Shown here one piece after another: positions 17,131 to 28,376 of a stretch of 64,000 nt of DNA. The DNA is from Pseudomonas hydrolytica (GTDB lineage: Bacteria; Pseudomonadota; Gammaproteobacteria; Pseudomonadales; Pseudomonadaceae). A program made the translations under genes and the position numbers. The stretch is taken from assembly GCF_021495345.1 (NCBI RefSeq), contig NZ_CP099397.1, positions 1,612,001-1,676,000 on the forward strand, written 5' to 3'. Below the pieces are notes generated by a model that saw only the letters and a program-made list of their open reading frames with translations, was not told where the DNA came from and ran no database searches. The stretch's first letter is position 1. Each line of letters opens with the position of its first letter.

Positions 17131-18185
17131 ACGAGCTGCAGCTGCTGGGGCCGCGGGCCCATGGCGAAGCCTGCGGGCGCGCCGTGCTCAAGGCCAGTGC
17201 CGAGGATTTTCAGGTCGACGAGGTGCTGGACATTCCGCTCACGGGGCAGGGCGAACACCTGTGGCTGTGGGTGGAAAAACGCGGTCTGAACACCGAGGAG
17301 GCGGCGCGGCGCATCGCCCGCGCCGCCGGCCTGCCGCTCAAGGCGGTCAGCTACGCCGGGCTCAAGGATCGACAGGCGCTGACCCGGCAGTGGTTCAGCC
17401 TGCACCTGCCGGGCAAGGCCGATCCCGACCTGGCCGCTGCACAGGACGATGACCTGGCCATCCTGCGCAGCCAGCGGCACAACCGCAAGCTGCAGCGCGG
17501 CGCCCATTCGGCCAATGGTTTCACCCTGCGCCTGACAGCCCTCGAAGCGGATCGCGATGCCCTGGAGCAGCGCCTGCAGCGCGTCGCGGAGCAGGGCGTG
17601 CCCAACTACTTCGGCCTGCAGCGCTTCGGCTTCGACGGTGGCAACGTCGTGCAGGCTAGAGACTTCGCCGCCCGCCAGGAGCTGCCGGTGCAGCGCAACC
17701 TGCGTTCGCGCCTGCTCTCCGCGGCGCGCAGTCACCTGTTCAATCAGGTACTGGCCCGTCGCGTCGCCGCAGGCACCTGGAACCAGGCGCAGATCGGCGA
17801 TCTGCTGGCCTTTACCGGCAGCCGCAGTTTCTTCCTGGCCGGCGAGGCCGAATGCGGCGATCCGCGCCTGGCCATTCTCGACCTGCATCCGACCGGGCCG
17901 CTGTGGGGCGACGGGCCGCTGCCGACCGGCGGCGCTACGCAGATGCTGGAGCAGAGCGTGGCCGACGAGGCCGGGCAATTGGTGGACTGGCTGGTCAAGG
18001 CGGACATGGCGCACGAACGGCGCATTCTGCGCCTCCCCATCGGCGGCCTGTCATGGCATTATCCGGAACCCGATATTCTGCAACTTGCATTCGTCCTGCC
18101 GGCCGGATGTTTCGCCACCGTGGTGGTGCGCGAACTTCTCGATCTGGTGCCAGCAGGGCAGACGGATACTCCATGCGAATTCTGA
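17127..18185 (+). CDS. truD: tRNA pseudouridine(13) synthase
   Basis: TruD isomerises uridine 13 of tRNA-Glu. The 352-residue protein has the catalytic aspartate in [17 protein letters not shown], the [15 protein letters not shown] motif and, near the C-terminus, [16 protein letters not shown] with an aromatic-rich tail. It begins inside the last codons of ispF and its own last 13 bases overlap surE. This is the usual gene order in gammaproteobacteria. Confidence 0.96.
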   Translation: MNELQLLGPRAHGEACGRAVLKASAEDFQVDEVLDIPLTGQGEHLWLWVEKRGLNTEEAARRIARAAGLPLKAVSYAGLKDRQALTRQWFSLHLPGKADPDLAAAQDDDLAILRSQRHNRKLQRGAHSANGFTLRLTALEADRDALEQRLQRVAEQGVPNYFGLQRFGFDGGNVVQARDFAARQELPVQRNLRSRLLSAARSHLFNQVLARRVAAGTWNQAQIGDLLAFTGSRSFFLAGEAECGDPRLAILDLHPTGPLWGDGPLPTGGATQMLEQSVADEAGQLVDWLVKADMAHERRILRLPIGGLSWHYPEPDILQLAFVLPAGCFATVVVRELLDLVPAGQTDTPCEF

Positions 18186-18922
18186 TTTCCAACGACGACG
18201 GGGTGAACGCACCCGGCATCGCCGCGTTGCACCAGGCGCTGGCCGATTATGCCGAGTGCGTGGTGATTGCCCCTGCCGAAGACAGGAGCGGTGCCAGCAG
18301 TGCGCTGACCCTCGACCGTCCGCTGCACCCCATGGCCCTGAGCAATGGTTACATCAGCCTCAATGGCACGCCGACCGATTGCGTGCACCTGGGGCTCAAC
18401 GGCCTGCTCGAACAGACCCCGGACATGGTCGTCTCCGGCATCAACCTGGGCGCCAACCTGGGTGATGACGTGCTCTATTCCGGCACCGTCGCCGCCGCGC
18501 TGGAAGGCCGCTTCCTGGCCAGGCCGGCGTTCGCCTTTTCGCTGCTCTCGCGTCTTCCCGACAATCTGCCCACCGCCGCCTATTTCGCTCGCAAGCTGGT
18601 CGAAGCGCACGAGCGCCTCGAACTGCCGCCGCGTACCGTGCTCAATGTCAACGTGCCGAATCTGCCGCTGGAGCATATCCGTGGCGTGCAACTGACCCGC
18701 CTGGGCCATCGCGCACGCGCGGCGGCGCCGGTCAAGGTGGTCAACCCGCGCGGCAAGGAAGGCTACTGGATCGCCGCCGCCGGCGATGTCGAGGACGGCA
18801 GCCAGGGCACCGATTTCCATGCCGTGATGCAGGGTTATGTATCGATCACGCCGTTACGGCTCGATCGCACCTTCAATGAGGCTCTCGAAACTATGGATGG
18901 CTGGTTGGAGGGCATCTTCTGA
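18173..18922 (+). CDS. surE: 5'/3'-nucleotidase SurE
   Basis: SurE is a metal-dependent phosphatase acting on nucleoside monophosphates and short polyphosphates, linked to stationary-phase survival. The 249-residue protein opens with [16 protein letters not shown] (metal-binding Asp-Asp) and has [15 protein letters not shown], the loop [20 protein letters not shown] and LNVNVPNLP. The start ATG at 18173 lies within truD; a much longer in-frame ORF upstream is only a shadow. The pcm ATG overlaps its stop (TGATG). Confidence 0.97.
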   Translation: MRILISNDDGVNAPGIAALHQALADYAECVVIAPAEDRSGASSALTLDRPLHPMALSNGYISLNGTPTDCVHLGLNGLLEQTPDMVVSGINLGANLGDDVLYSGTVAAALEGRFLARPAFAFSLLSRLPDNLPTAAYFARKLVEAHERLELPPRTVLNVNVPNLPLEHIRGVQLTRLGHRARAAAPVKVVNPRGKEGYWIAAAGDVEDGSQGTDFHAVMQGYVSITPLRLDRTFNEALETMDGWLEGIF

Positions 18923-19596
18923 TGCGTGGCCAGGACGATATGCAGCGCCGCGGGATCGGCATGACCTCGCAGCGCACCCGTGAGCGATTGATTCAGCGTC
19001 TTTACGAAGAGGGGCTGTCCAACGCGCGGGTGCTCGAGGTGATTCGGCGCACGCCGCGCCATCTGTTCGTCGACGAGGCGCTGGCGCACCGTGCCTATGA
19101 GGACACGGCGCTGCCCATCGGGCACAACCAGACCATTTCCCAGCCTTATATGGTCGGCCGCATGACCGAGCTGCTGCTGGCTGCCGGCCCGCTGGACAAG
19201 GTACTGGAGATCGGCACCGGTTCCGGCTACCAGACCGCCGTGCTGGCGCAACTGGTGGAGCGGGTGTTCTCGGTCGAGCGGATCCAGGTGCTGCAGGACC
19301 GCGCCAAGGAGCGTCTGGCCGAACTCAGCCTGCGCAACGTGGTCTTTCGCTGGGGTGATGGCTGGGAAGGTTGGAATGCGCTGGGGCCATACAACGGCAT
19401 CATCGTCACCGCGGCGGCGGCGCAGGTTCCGCAGGCGCTGCTCGACCAACTGGCGCCCGGTGGCCGTCTGGTCATCCCGGTCGGCGCGGGAGATGTGCAG
19501 CAACTGCTGCTGATCGTGCGCGAAGAGCATGGTTTTTCTCGCCATGTGCTGGATGCGGTGCGTTTCGTCCCCTTACTCAACGGGCCGCTGGCCTGA
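18922..19596 (+). CDS. pcm: protein-L-isoaspartate O-methyltransferase
   Basis: Pcm methylates isoaspartyl residues with S-adenosylmethionine to start repair of aged proteins. The 224-residue protein has [20 protein letters not shown] in outline, [16 protein letters not shown] (substrate region) and the SAM motif [16 protein letters not shown]. It continues with VFSVERI and [10 protein letters not shown]. It is coupled to surE by a one-base overlap. In many Pseudomonas nlpD-rpoS follow; here a DUF368 gene lies between, as in P. aeruginosa. Confidence 0.95.
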   Translation: MRGQDDMQRRGIGMTSQRTRERLIQRLYEEGLSNARVLEVIRRTPRHLFVDEALAHRAYEDTALPIGHNQTISQPYMVGRMTELLLAAGPLDKVLEIGTGSGYQTAVLAQLVERVFSVERIQVLQDRAKERLAELSLRNVVFRWGDGWEGWNALGPYNGIIVTAAAAQVPQALLDQLAPGGRLVIPVGAGDVQQLLLIVREEHGFSRHVLDAVRFVPLLNGPLA

Positions 19597-19622
19597 CCGC
19601 TCTTTCATTTCTGGAAGGATCC

Positions 19623-20561
19623 ATGAAGAAACACTTCCTGCTCTATGCCAAGGGTATGGCCATGGGCGCTGCCGATGTGGTGCCGGGCGTGTCCGGTGGC
19701 ACCATCGCCTTCATCAGCGGCATCTACGACGAGCTGTTGCGTTCCATCGCCAGTATTCCCGAGGCGCTCGTGCTGCTGTTGCGCGGGAAGCTCAAGGACG
19801 CCTGGCAGATGGCCAATGCGACCTTCCTTCTGGTGCTTTTCGGCGGCATCCTGACCAGCATCGTGACCCTGGCGCGGGTGATCACCTATCTGCTGGAGCA
19901 TCATCCGGTTCCGGTCTGGTCGTTCTTCTTCGGTTTGATCCTGGTGTCCTGTTATTTGGTCGGCCGTGAAATCAGGCGCTGGAACTGGAGCCGGGCGCTG
20001 AGTTTTCTGCTCGGCATGGCCTTCGCCTACTGGATTACCGTGGCCGCGCCGGTACAGTGGGGCAGCGATCTGCCGACGCTGTTCCTCGCGGGCGCCATCG
20101 CCATCTGCGCCATGATCCTGCCGGGGGTTTCCGGCAGTTTCATCCTGCTGCTGCTCGGGCTCTATTCGGTCGTGCTGGGCGCGGTGAAGGAGCTCGACTT
20201 TGCCGTGCTGGGGGTGTTTGCCGCTGGCTGTCTGGTCGGGCTTCTGAGTTTTGCGCGTTTGCTCAGCTGGCTGCTGGCACGCTGGCGCGACCTCAGCCTG
20301 GCGTTTCTCACCGGGCTGATGCTGGGTTCTCTGAACAAGGTATGGCCCTGGAAGGAGACCCTGAGCTGGCGCATTGACAGCAAGGGTGCGCAGGTACCGC
20401 TGCTGCAGAACAATCTGCTGCCCGGGCATTTCGCCGAGGTCAGCGGTCAGGACCCGCAGCTGCTGCTGGCCGTGCTGCTGGCGGCAGGCGGCATCGCACT
20501 GGTGCTGGGTTTGGAATGGCTGGCCGGGCGCCAGCCGGCCGATGATGGTCGTGCCAGATAA
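19623..20561 (+). CDS. DUF368 polyprenyl-phosphate translocase (PopT-type)
   Basis: A 312-residue integral membrane protein with about eight hydrophobic helices. Two internally repeated motifs mark the DUF368 family: GAADVVPGVSGGTIAFISG near residue 15 and ICAMILPGVSGSFILLLLG near residue 160. DUF368 proteins have been shown in other bacteria to recycle undecaprenyl phosphate across the inner membrane (PopT). That function is transferred by family here. The ATG has AAGGA upstream. It lies between pcm and nlpD on the same strand. Confidence 0.85.
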   Translation: MKKHFLLYAKGMAMGAADVVPGVSGGTIAFISGIYDELLRSIASIPEALVLLLRGKLKDAWQMANATFLLVLFGGILTSIVTLARVITYLLEHHPVPVWSFFFGLILVSCYLVGREIRRWNWSRALSFLLGMAFAYWITVAAPVQWGSDLPTLFLAGAIAICAMILPGVSGSFILLLLGLYSVVLGAVKELDFAVLGVFAAGCLVGLLSFARLLSWLLARWRDLSLAFLTGLMLGSLNKVWPWKETLSWRIDSKGAQVPLLQNNLLPGHFAEVSGQDPQLLLAVLLAAGGIALVLGLEWLAGRQPADDGRAR

Positions 20562-20609
20562 ATCCGGCACAATAGCCGCCATATTCGGAATCGTTCAGGG
20601 AGCAGTTGG

Positions 20610-21491
20610 GTGAGTTGCACTGCCGTTCACGTGCTAGTTCGCAGAGCTGCAGGCTTTCGCCTGTGGCTCGCCTTGCTTGCCGCCAGCGCATTGGCCGGTT
20701 GCGCCAGTCCGCCACCGGGTGGCGTTCAGGTGGTCGACCGCGGGCATAATCAGGGCAGCGCTCCGGTGGTGCAGCGTCAGCCGGTACGCAGCGGTCATTA
20801 CGTGGTGCAGCGTGGCGATACGCTCTATTCCATTGCCTTTCGTTTCGGTTGGGACTGGAAGGCGTTGGCCGCGCACAATGGCCTGCGTGACCCCTACCTG
20901 ATTCGTGTCGGCCAGGTCATCCGCTTCGACAACCGCCCGACCCCGGCTCAGCCGATAGCCTCGGCGCCTTCGGCTGGCAGTGCTCCGGTAGCGACGCAGC
21001 CGGCGCCCAGCCGTCCCCCGGTAGCTACCACGCCGAGTACGCAACCCACGCCAGCGCCGACCAGACCGCCTGTGGCCAGCGCGCCTGCCACCACACCGGT
21101 CACGCCGGTGAGCCGCTCTGCCAGTGGCTGGGCCTGGCCAACGCAGGGCACGGTCATCAGCCGTTTCTCCTCAAACGGTAGTTTGAATAAAGGCATTGAT
21201 ATCGCGGGGGAATTAGGACAGCCTGTTTTAGCTGCGTCTGATGGTTCAGTGGTGTACGCCGGGAGTGGTTTGCGGGGCTACGGCGAGTTGATCATCATCA
21301 AGCACAGCGATACCTACGTAAGTGCCTACGGTCATAACCGCAGGCTATTGGTACGGGAGGGGCAGCAGGTCAAAGCCGGGCAGAGCATTGCCGAGATGGG
21401 GTCTACAGGGGCCGACCGGGTGAAACTGCACTTCGAGATTCGCCGCCAAGGTAAACCTGTCGATCCGCTGCAGTATCTGCCACGTCGTTGA
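20610..21491 (+). CDS. nlpD: LysM/M23-domain lipoprotein NlpD (amidase activator)
   Basis: A 293-residue outer-membrane lipoprotein. A hydrophobic signal sequence ends in the lipobox LAGC (Cys about residue 31). A LysM domain follows ([20 protein letters not shown]), then a Pro/Ala/Thr-rich linker, then a C-terminal M23 (LytM) domain with [13 protein letters not shown] and [21 protein letters not shown]. NlpD-type factors activate amidases at the septum. The start is GTG with GGGAG nine bases upstream. Codon use shifts abruptly to AT-rich around 21170-21245, where rpoS promoter activity is known to reside in related species. Confidence 0.92.
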   Translation: MSCTAVHVLVRRAAGFRLWLALLAASALAGCASPPPGGVQVVDRGHNQGSAPVVQRQPVRSGHYVVQRGDTLYSIAFRFGWDWKALAAHNGLRDPYLIRVGQVIRFDNRPTPAQPIASAPSAGSAPVATQPAPSRPPVATTPSTQPTPAPTRPPVASAPATTPVTPVSRSASGWAWPTQGTVISRFSSNGSLNKGIDIAGELGQPVLAASDGSVVYAGSGLRGYGELIIIKHSDTYVSAYGHNRRLLVREGQQVKAGQSIAEMGSTGADRVKLHFEIRRQGKPVDPLQYLPRR

Positions 21492-21592
21492 TCCGCCGCC
21501 GGCCCGTCCCATCGCGTAGGAGGGACGGGCTCCGGTGTGGCCAGGAAGGTACCGCCAGAGTCTGTTGTCGAACTCAGCTAGGGACAACAACA

Positions 21593-22600
21593 ATGGCTCT
21601 CACCAAAAAAGAAGCGCCGGAGTTTGACGTCGACGATGAACTGCTCCTCATGGAGCCAGGCATCGTTTTGGGCGAGGTTCAGAGCGATGAGGTGGAAACA
21701 CCGGTCGCGCGCGCCAAGGCCAAGCACGCCACCCCCTCCAAGCAGCACAAGTACATCGACTACACCCGGGCGCTCGACGCCACTCAGCTGTACCTCAACG
21801 AAATCGGTTTCTCCCCCCTGCTGACTCCCGAGGAGGAAGTGCACTTCGCGCGCCTGGCGCAGAAGGGCGATCCTGCCGGGCGCAAGCGCATGATCGAAAG
21901 CAACCTGCGCCTGGTGGTGAAGATTGCTCGGCGTTACGTCAATCGCGGCCTTTCCCTGCTCGACCTGATCGAGGAGGGCAATCTGGGCTTGATCCGCGCC
22001 GTGGAAAAATTCGATCCGGAGCGGGGGTTCCGTTTTTCGACCTATGCGACCTGGTGGATCCGCCAGACCATCGAACGGGCCATCATGAACCAGACGCGAA
22101 CCATCCGTTTGCCGATTCATGTGGTCAAGGAGCTCAACGTCTACCTGCGTGCGGCTCGCGAACTGACCCAGAAGCTCGACCACGAGCCCTCTGCGGAAGA
22201 AATTGCCAACCTGCTGGAAAAACCGGTGGGCGAGGTCAAGCGCATGCTCGGCCTCAACGAGCGGGTGTCCTCGGTGGACGTCTCGCTCGGTCCGGACTCG
22301 GACAAGACCCTGCTCGATACCCTGACCGATGATCGACCGACCGATCCCTGCGAGCTGTTGCAGGACGATGATCTGTCGCAAAGCATCGATCAGTGGCTGT
22401 CGGACCTGACCGACAAGCAGCGCGAAGTCGTCGTGCGCCGCTTCGGTCTGCGCGGGCACGAAAGCTGTACCCTGGAAGAGGTGGGACAGGAGATCGGCCT
22501 GACGCGCGAGCGTGTGCGGCAGATCCAGGTCGAGGCGCTCAAGCGTCTGCGCGAAATTCTTGAGAAGAATGGCCTGTCCAGCGATGCGTTGTTCCAGTAG
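21593..22600 (+). CDS. rpoS: RNA polymerase sigma factor RpoS
   Basis: Stationary-phase and general stress sigma factor, 335 residues. Region 1.2 begins near [16 protein letters not shown]. Region 2 has [20 protein letters not shown] and [18 protein letters not shown] (2.3-2.4). Region 3 has [13 protein letters not shown]. Region 4.2 ends with [25 protein letters not shown] lies about eight bases before the ATG at 21593; upstream in-frame codons to 21488 are leader. A terminator follows, then the GacA-controlled rsmZ gene. Confidence 0.98.
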   Translation: MALTKKEAPEFDVDDELLLMEPGIVLGEVQSDEVETPVARAKAKHATPSKQHKYIDYTRALDATQLYLNEIGFSPLLTPEEEVHFARLAQKGDPAGRKRMIESNLRLVVKIARRYVNRGLSLLDLIEEGNLGLIRAVEKFDPERGFRFSTYATWWIRQTIERAIMNQTRTIRLPIHVVKELNVYLRAARELTQKLDHEPSAEEIANLLEKPVGEVKRMLGLNERVSSVDVSLGPDSDKTLLDTLTDDRPTDPCELLQDDDLSQSIDQWLSDLTDKQREVVVRRFGLRGHESCTLEEVGQEIGLTRERVRQIQVEALKRLREILEKNGLSSDALFQ

Positions 22601-22618
22601 ACCCATGCCCTGATCACC

Positions 22619-22643
22619 AACCCGGCTTCGGCCGGGTTTTTTA
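22619..22643 (+). terminator. intrinsic terminator after rpoS
   Basis: Stem AACCCGGC-TTCG-GCCGGGTT (22619-22638) followed by a run of T. Strong Rho-independent terminator. Confidence 0.92.
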
Positions 22644-22653
22644 TGCGCGGGCA

Positions 22654-22671
22654 TGTAAGCCATTGCTTACA
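22654..22671. promoter_or_regulatory. GacA upstream activating sequence of rsmZ
   Basis: A perfect 18-bp dyad TGTAAGC-CATT-GCTTACA, which matches the known GacA box of Pseudomonas rsmY/rsmZ genes. It lies about 190 bp before the inferred rsmZ start, the distance known for rsmZ. The AT-rich DNA between it and the promoter (about 22720-22780) is where H-NS-like MvaT binds in related species. Confidence 0.92.
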
Positions 22672-22843
22672 GATGTTGTCAGTGTTTGTGCCGCGTGGCC
22701 GAGGATATCTGGCTTCCATGAGCCGAGATTTTTTATAAGTTCATGATTATCAAGAAATTTTAAGTTTCCGACGAATGAGCGCGAACCCTTGCGGAGTATT
22801 TCGATCGGGTTGTGCTGAATGCCGTAGCGGCTAATATCACACC

Positions 22844-22977
22844 CGTGCTCAGGGACAAGCACAGGTCATCAGGATGATGATCAGGACTATCGCAAGATGC
22901 GATCCATCAGGACGATGAGTTGGGAAACAAAGGGACTAGGGAATAAAAGTGGGCGGCGCAAGCCGCCCCTTTTTTTG
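22844..22977 (+). ncRNA. rsmZ: small regulatory RNA RsmZ
   Basis: RsmZ titrates the translational repressors RsmA/RsmE (CsrA family). The inferred ~134-nt transcript lies between rpoS and fdxA, the conserved position. A -10 box TAATAT is at 22832-22837. Seven GGA motifs are visible, four in or beside hairpin loops (GTGCTCAGGGACAAGCAC; TCATCAGGATGATGA; a GATCAGGAC linker; CATCAGGACGATG) and three in the single-stranded run GGGAAACAAAGGGACTAGGG. The 3' end is the intrinsic terminator GGGCGGC-GCAA-GCCGCCC plus T7. The exact 5' end is estimated from the -10 box. Confidence 0.93.
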
Positions 22978-23042
22978 CCTGCGATTTCTTGGGGCCGCCC
23001 GTTTCGCCACGGCAACGATCAAAAATTGCCCCGCAGAAACGA

Positions 23043-23067
23043 GAAGACCCGCACTCGGCGGGTCTTC
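23043..23067 (-). terminator. terminator hairpin after fdxA
   Basis: Ten-base perfect stem GAAGACCCGC / GCGGGTCTTC with loop of five bases, 17 bp beyond the fdxA stop, followed on the minus strand by TCGTTTCT. It may act in both directions. Confidence 0.75.
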
Positions 23068-23083
23068 GTGTTTCCAGGCGAAC

Positions 23084-23407
23084 TCAGCGCTCCAGATACT
23101 GCAGCTTGTCCTTCACGCCATCCCATTCCTCGGCGTCCGGCAGGGCTTCCTTCTTCTCGGTGATGTTCGGCCAGACTTCTGCCAGGTCGGCGTTCAGCTC
23201 GATGTATTCCTGCATGTCCTCGGGCACTTCGTCCTCGGAGAAGATCGCCTGAGCCGGGCACTCGGGTTCACACAGGGCGCAGTCGATGCACTCGTCCGGG
23301 TGGATCACCAGGAAGTTCGGGCCTTCATAGAAGCAGTCAACCGGGCAGACTTCCACGCAGTCGGTGTATTTGCATTTGACGCAGTTGTCGGTAACGACGA
23401 AGGTCAT
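23084..23407 (-). CDS. fdxA: 7Fe ferredoxin FdxA
   Basis: A 107-residue ferredoxin of the [3Fe-4S][4Fe-4S] Azotobacter type, a cytoplasmic electron carrier. The cluster ligands are in [19 protein letters not shown] and in [16 protein letters not shown], followed by the long C-terminal extension typical of the 7Fe group. It is convergent with rsmZ and separated from it by a terminator. Confidence 0.96.
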   Translation of the reverse strand: MTFVVTDNCVKCKYTDCVEVCPVDCFYEGPNFLVIHPDECIDCALCEPECPAQAIFSEDEVPEDMQEYIELNADLAEVWPNITEKKEALPDAEEWDGVKDKLQYLER

Positions 23408-23546
23408 GTCTGATTCTCTCCTCGGGCGGCGGCCTGCGCCCTTTCTGCGAAGGGCTGTCAGGCGCTCTGTCTGTGGCCGCGGCTCAGGCTATAAACCGGG
23501 CGGTCGTAAAATTGCGCGCGATTCTAGCAGCTTGTTGTAGTGAGCG

Positions 23547-26114
23547 TTAGATCTGCGTCTTCCACGTATATAACAGCTCCAGCGCCTTGCGTGGCGTTAG
23601 ATCATCCGGGTTGATCTTGTGCAATTGCTCAAGCAGCGGGTGCGGCACGCTGGCGAACAGGTCACTTTGCATCGGCACCTGCGGCTGGCCGGGCTCCTGG
23701 CGCGGCAGGTCATGGGGCAGACTGGTGGCTTCCAGGCGCGCCAGGTGCTCGCGCGCGCGGCTGATTACGCTGCCCGGTACGCCCGCCAGTTGCGCCACCG
23801 CCAGGCCATAGCTCTGGCTCGCCGGCCCGGGCTGGACGTGATGGAGGAAAACGATGCGCTCGTTGTGCTCGGTGGCCGAGAGGTGCACGTTGGCCACCAC
23901 CGGCTCGCTTTCCGGCAGCACCGTCAGCTCGAAGTAGTGGGTGGCGAACAGGGTGAAGGCGCGCAGGCGCGCCAGGTGCTCGGCCGCCGACCAGGCCAGC
24001 GACAGACCATCGAAGGTGCTGGTGCCACGGCCGACTTCGTCCATCAGCACCAAGCTGCGCTCGCTGGCGTTGTGCAGGATGTTGGCGGTTTCGCTCATCT
24101 CCACCATGAAGGTGGAGCGGCCGCCGGCCAGGTCGTCGGAAGAGCCGATCCGGGTGAAGATGCGGTCGACCAGCGACAGCTCGCAGGCCGCTGCCGGGAC
24201 GAAGCTGCCGATATGCGCCAGCAGCACGATCAGGGCGGTCTGGCGCATGTAGGTGGACTTACCGCCCATGTTCGGCCCGGTGATGATCAGCATGCGGCGG
24301 TTGTCGTCGAGATTCAGATCGTTGGCCACGAAGGGGGTGGTCAGCACCTGCTCGACCACCGGGTGGCGACCCCGATCGATACGCATGCACGGCTCGTCGA
24401 CGAAGCGCGGGCGGTTCAGGTCCAGATTCAGCGCACGCTCGGCCAGGTTGCTCAGCACGTCCAGTTCGGCCAGTGCTGCAGCGCTGTCCTGTAGTGGTGC
24501 CAGGTGACCGATTAGGCGCTCGAGCAGCTCGTCGTAGAGCATCTTCTCGCGGGCCAGGGCGCGGCTCTTGGCCGACAGTGCCTTGTCTTCGAATTCCTTG
24601 AGCTCCGGGGTGATGAAGCGCTCGGCGCCCTTCAGGGTCTGCCGACGTATGTAGTCGGCCGGCGCCGATTCGGCCTGCTTGGTCGGCAGCTCGATGAAAT
24701 AGCCGTGCACGCGGTTGTAGCCGACCTTGAGGTTGGCCAGGCCGGTGCGAGCCTTCTCGCGCGCTTCCAGATCCATGAGGAACTGGCCGGCGTTCTCGCT
24801 CATCGCCTGCAGCTCGTCCAGTTCGGCGTCATAGCCGGTCTTCAGCACGCCGCCGTCGCGAATCACCGCGGGCGGATTGTCGATGATGGCGCGGGCCAGC
24901 AGGTCGGCCAGTTCCGGGTAGGTGGCGATGGAGGTGGCCAGCTGCTGCAGGTGTGGCGTGTCCAGTGTGGTCATTGCCTGCTGCAGGTCCGGCAGCGCGG
25001 CCAGGGCGTCTCGCAGGCGCGCCAGGTCGCGCGGGCGCGCGTTGCGCAGGCCGATACGGGCGAGGATGCGCTCGAGGTCGCCGATCTCCTTGAGCTGCGG
25101 CTGCAGGGTTTCGAAACGGTAGCCGTCGAGCAGACAGGCGATGGCGTCCTGGCGCGCCTCCAGCACCGCGCGATCGCGCAGCGGACGGTTCAGCCAGCGA
25201 CCCAGCAGACGGCTGGCCATGGCGGTCTGGCAGCGGTCCATGACCGATTGCAGGGTGTTGTCGCGACCGCCGGAAAGGTTGACGTCCAGCTCCAGGTTGC
25301 GGCGGCTGGCGCCATCGAGGATCACCGTGTCGTCCAGGCGCTCGTGACGCAGGCTGCGCAGGTGGGGCAGGGCGGTGCGCTGGGTTTCCTTGGCATAGCT
25401 CAGCAGGCAGCCGGCGGCGCCGATGGCCAGGGTCAGGTTCTCGCAGCCGAAGCCTTTCAGATCCTGAGTGCCGAACTGCTGGCACAGGCTCTTGAAGGCG
25501 CTGTCGCGGTCGAAGTCCCAGGGCGCACGCCGACGCGAGCCCTTGCGTTTTTCAGCCGGCAGGCCCTGCGGCCAGTCGTCCGGGATCAGCAGTTCGGCGG
25601 GGCTCAGGCGCTCCAGCTCGGCCAGCAGGTTTTCCCAGCCCCTGATCTCCTGCACGCTGAAACGGCCGCTGGTGATGTCCAGCACGGCCAGGCCGAACAG
25701 ACGCTCGTCGCCCAGCACGGCGGCCAGCAGGTTGTCGCGGTGCTCGTCGAGCAGCGCTTCGTCGCTGATGGTGCCGGGGGTGATGATGCGCACCACCTGG
25801 CGTTCCACCGGCCCCTTGCTGGTGGCCGGATCGCCGATCTGCTCGCAGATCACCACCGACTCGCCGAGCTTGACCAGCTTGGCCAGGTAGCCCTCGACCG
25901 AGTGGAAGGGAATGCCGCACATGGGAATCGACTGACCGGCGGACTGGCCGCGTGCGGTCAGGGTGATATCCAGCAGTTTCGCGGCTTTCTTCGCGTCTTC
26001 GTAGAAGATCTCGTAGAAATCCCCCATGCGGTAGAACATCAGCTGGTCCGGGTGCTGGTTCTTCAGCTTCCAGTATTGCTGCATCATCGGGGTGTGCTGA
26101 GAGAGGTCCGTCAT
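23547..26114 (-). CDS. mutS: DNA mismatch repair protein MutS
   Basis: MutS recognises base mismatches and small loops and recruits MutL in an ATP-dependent way. The 855-residue protein has the mismatch-reading Phe-x-Glu in [12 protein letters not shown] near residue 30, then connector, core and clamp domains. The ABC-type ATPase domain has Walker [15 protein letters not shown] and Walker [17 protein letters not shown]. The ATG at 26114 gives the family start [15 protein letters not shown]; an ORF extension to 26180 is not expected. It is divergent from pncC by 78 bp. Confidence 0.98.
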   Translation of the reverse strand: MTDLSQHTPMMQQYWKLKNQHPDQLMFYRMGDFYEIFYEDAKKAAKLLDITLTARGQSAGQSIPMCGIPFHSVEGYLAKLVKLGESVVICEQIGDPATSKGPVERQVVRIITPGTISDEALLDEHRDNLLAAVLGDERLFGLAVLDITSGRFSVQEIRGWENLLAELERLSPAELLIPDDWPQGLPAEKRKGSRRRAPWDFDRDSAFKSLCQQFGTQDLKGFGCENLTLAIGAAGCLLSYAKETQRTALPHLRSLRHERLDDTVILDGASRRNLELDVNLSGGRDNTLQSVMDRCQTAMASRLLGRWLNRPLRDRAVLEARQDAIACLLDGYRFETLQPQLKEIGDLERILARIGLRNARPRDLARLRDALAALPDLQQAMTTLDTPHLQQLATSIATYPELADLLARAIIDNPPAVIRDGGVLKTGYDAELDELQAMSENAGQFLMDLEAREKARTGLANLKVGYNRVHGYFIELPTKQAESAPADYIRRQTLKGAERFITPELKEFEDKALSAKSRALAREKMLYDELLERLIGHLAPLQDSAAALAELDVLSNLAERALNLDLNRPRFVDEPCMRIDRGRHPVVEQVLTTPFVANDLNLDDNRRMLIITGPNMGGKSTYMRQTALIVLLAHIGSFVPAAACELSLVDRIFTRIGSSDDLAGGRSTFMVEMSETANILHNASERSLVLMDEVGRGTSTFDGLSLAWSAAEHLARLRAFTLFATHYFELTVLPESEPVVANVHLSATEHNERIVFLHHVQPGPASQSYGLAVAQLAGVPGSVISRAREHLARLEATSLPHDLPRQEPGQPQVPMQSDLFASVPHPLLEQLHKINPDDLTPRKALELLYTWKTQI

Positions 26115-26192
26115 GGTCTCGACTGTCCGGCTTAAATCGCAAAAGCGCCTAGTGTAGGGTATCGGCCTGACTCGTTTCACCCCGGAGAAGAT

Positions 26193-26693
26193 ATGGATTC
26201 AATCAGCCAACTGGCCGCGCAACTGGGCCGGCAACTGCAAGACGCCGGCGCCCAGGTGACCACTGCCGAGTCCTGCACCGGGGGTGGCATCGCCGAGGCC
26301 ATCACGCGTATCCCCGGCAGCTCGGCCTGGTTCGAGGCCGGCTACGTCACCTACTCCAACGCGCAGAAGAGCAAGCAGCTGGGTGTGTCGGCCGAGCTGT
26401 TCGCCACCGTTGGGGCGGTCAGCCGCGAGGTGGTCGAGGCCATGGTGCGCGGCGCTCAGGCCCATAGTGGTGCGCGCTATGCGGTGGCGGTCAGTGGTGT
26501 GGCGGGGCCCGACGGCGGTTCGCCGGAGAAGCCGGTAGGCACCGTATGGCTGGCCTGGGGCGATGGCGAGCGGCTGTACAGCGTGCGCAAACAGTTCGCA
26601 GGGGATCGCCAGGAAGTTCGCCGACAAACGGTCGAGACCGCTCTGGCGGGGCTTTCGCGCCTGCTTGCAGAGGAAAATCCGTCTGCGGGGTAG
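26193..26693 (+). CDS. pncC: nicotinamide-nucleotide amidohydrolase (CinA C-terminal domain)
   Basis: PncC deamidates nicotinamide mononucleotide to nicotinate mononucleotide in the NAD salvage cycle. The 166-residue protein consists only of the CinA C-terminal domain, with [17 protein letters not shown] at the N-terminus (catalytic Ser/Thr region), [19 protein letters not shown] and [19 protein letters not shown]. It lies between mutS and recA, its usual place in Pseudomonas, and precedes the SOS box of recA. Confidence 0.93.
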   Translation: MDSISQLAAQLGRQLQDAGAQVTTAESCTGGGIAEAITRIPGSSAWFEAGYVTYSNAQKSKQLGVSAELFATVGAVSREVVEAMVRGAQAHSGARYAVAVSGVAGPDGGSPEKPVGTVWLAWGDGERLYSVRKQFAGDRQEVRRQTVETALAGLSRLLAEENPSAG

Positions 26694-26720
26694 GCGGGCG
26701 ACTTGCCCTGTGGAATAATA

Positions 26721-26736
26721 CTGGCTACTTATACAG
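26721..26736. promoter_or_regulatory. LexA (SOS) box of recA
   Basis: CTGGCTACTTATACAG matches the LexA pattern CTG-N10-CAG with the ACAG half perfect. It lies 45 bp before the recA ATG, and damage-inducible control of recA is expected. Confidence 0.85.
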
Positions 26737-26780
26737 TTGTTGGCGGCCGCTGAGGCCCTACTGAATACGCGAGGATGGTA

Positions 26781-27824
<1,044 letters not shown>

Positions 27825-27835
27825 GCCATTGGAGC

Positions 27836-28297
27836 ATGACCGCCGTGCTGGATAACCCGCTCGCCGTGAGGCGGGCGGCCATGGACCTGCTGGCGCGACG
27901 CGAACACGGGCGAGTGGAGCTGACCCGAAAGCTGCGCAAGCGCGGCGCCCCGGATGAGCTGATCGACGGCGCCCTGGATCGTCTGGCGGAAGAGGGGTTG
28001 CTGTCGGAGGCGCGCTATCTGGAAAGCTTCGTCGCCTATCGCGCCCGTGCCGGCTATGGTCCGCAGCGCATTCGCGAAGAGCTGGGGCAGCGCGGTCTGG
28101 CGCGTGGCGATATCGACCAGGCGCTGCGCGACAGCGGGATCGACTGGTTCGAGCAGCTACGTGAGACCTGGCAGCGCAAGTACGCTGGCCGGCTACCTAA
28201 TGATGCCCGCGAGCGTGCCCAGCAGGGGCGCTTTCTCGCCTATCGCGGCTATTCCCTGGATATGATCGGGCGCCTGTTGCGCGGCTGCGACGAGTGA
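27836..28297 (+). CDS. recX: RecA regulator RecX
   Basis: RecX caps RecA filaments and limits their extension. The 153-residue protein shows the three-helix repeats of the family: [37 protein letters not shown], and [20 protein letters not shown] followed by [21 protein letters not shown] lies immediately upstream of the ATG. It is co-transcribed with recA, presumably by partial read-through. Confidence 0.94.
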   Translation: MTAVLDNPLAVRRAAMDLLARREHGRVELTRKLRKRGAPDELIDGALDRLAEEGLLSEARYLESFVAYRARAGYGPQRIREELGQRGLARGDIDQALRDSGIDWFEQLRETWQRKYAGRLPNDARERAQQGRFLAYRGYSLDMIGRLLRGCDE

Positions 28298-28376
28298 TCG
28301 TAGCGTCGCGTGCACCAGCTCGGATGGGATGGCCGGTGCGCGCAGCGCAGCTTATGCAAGTGGGCCCGTCGCCGCG

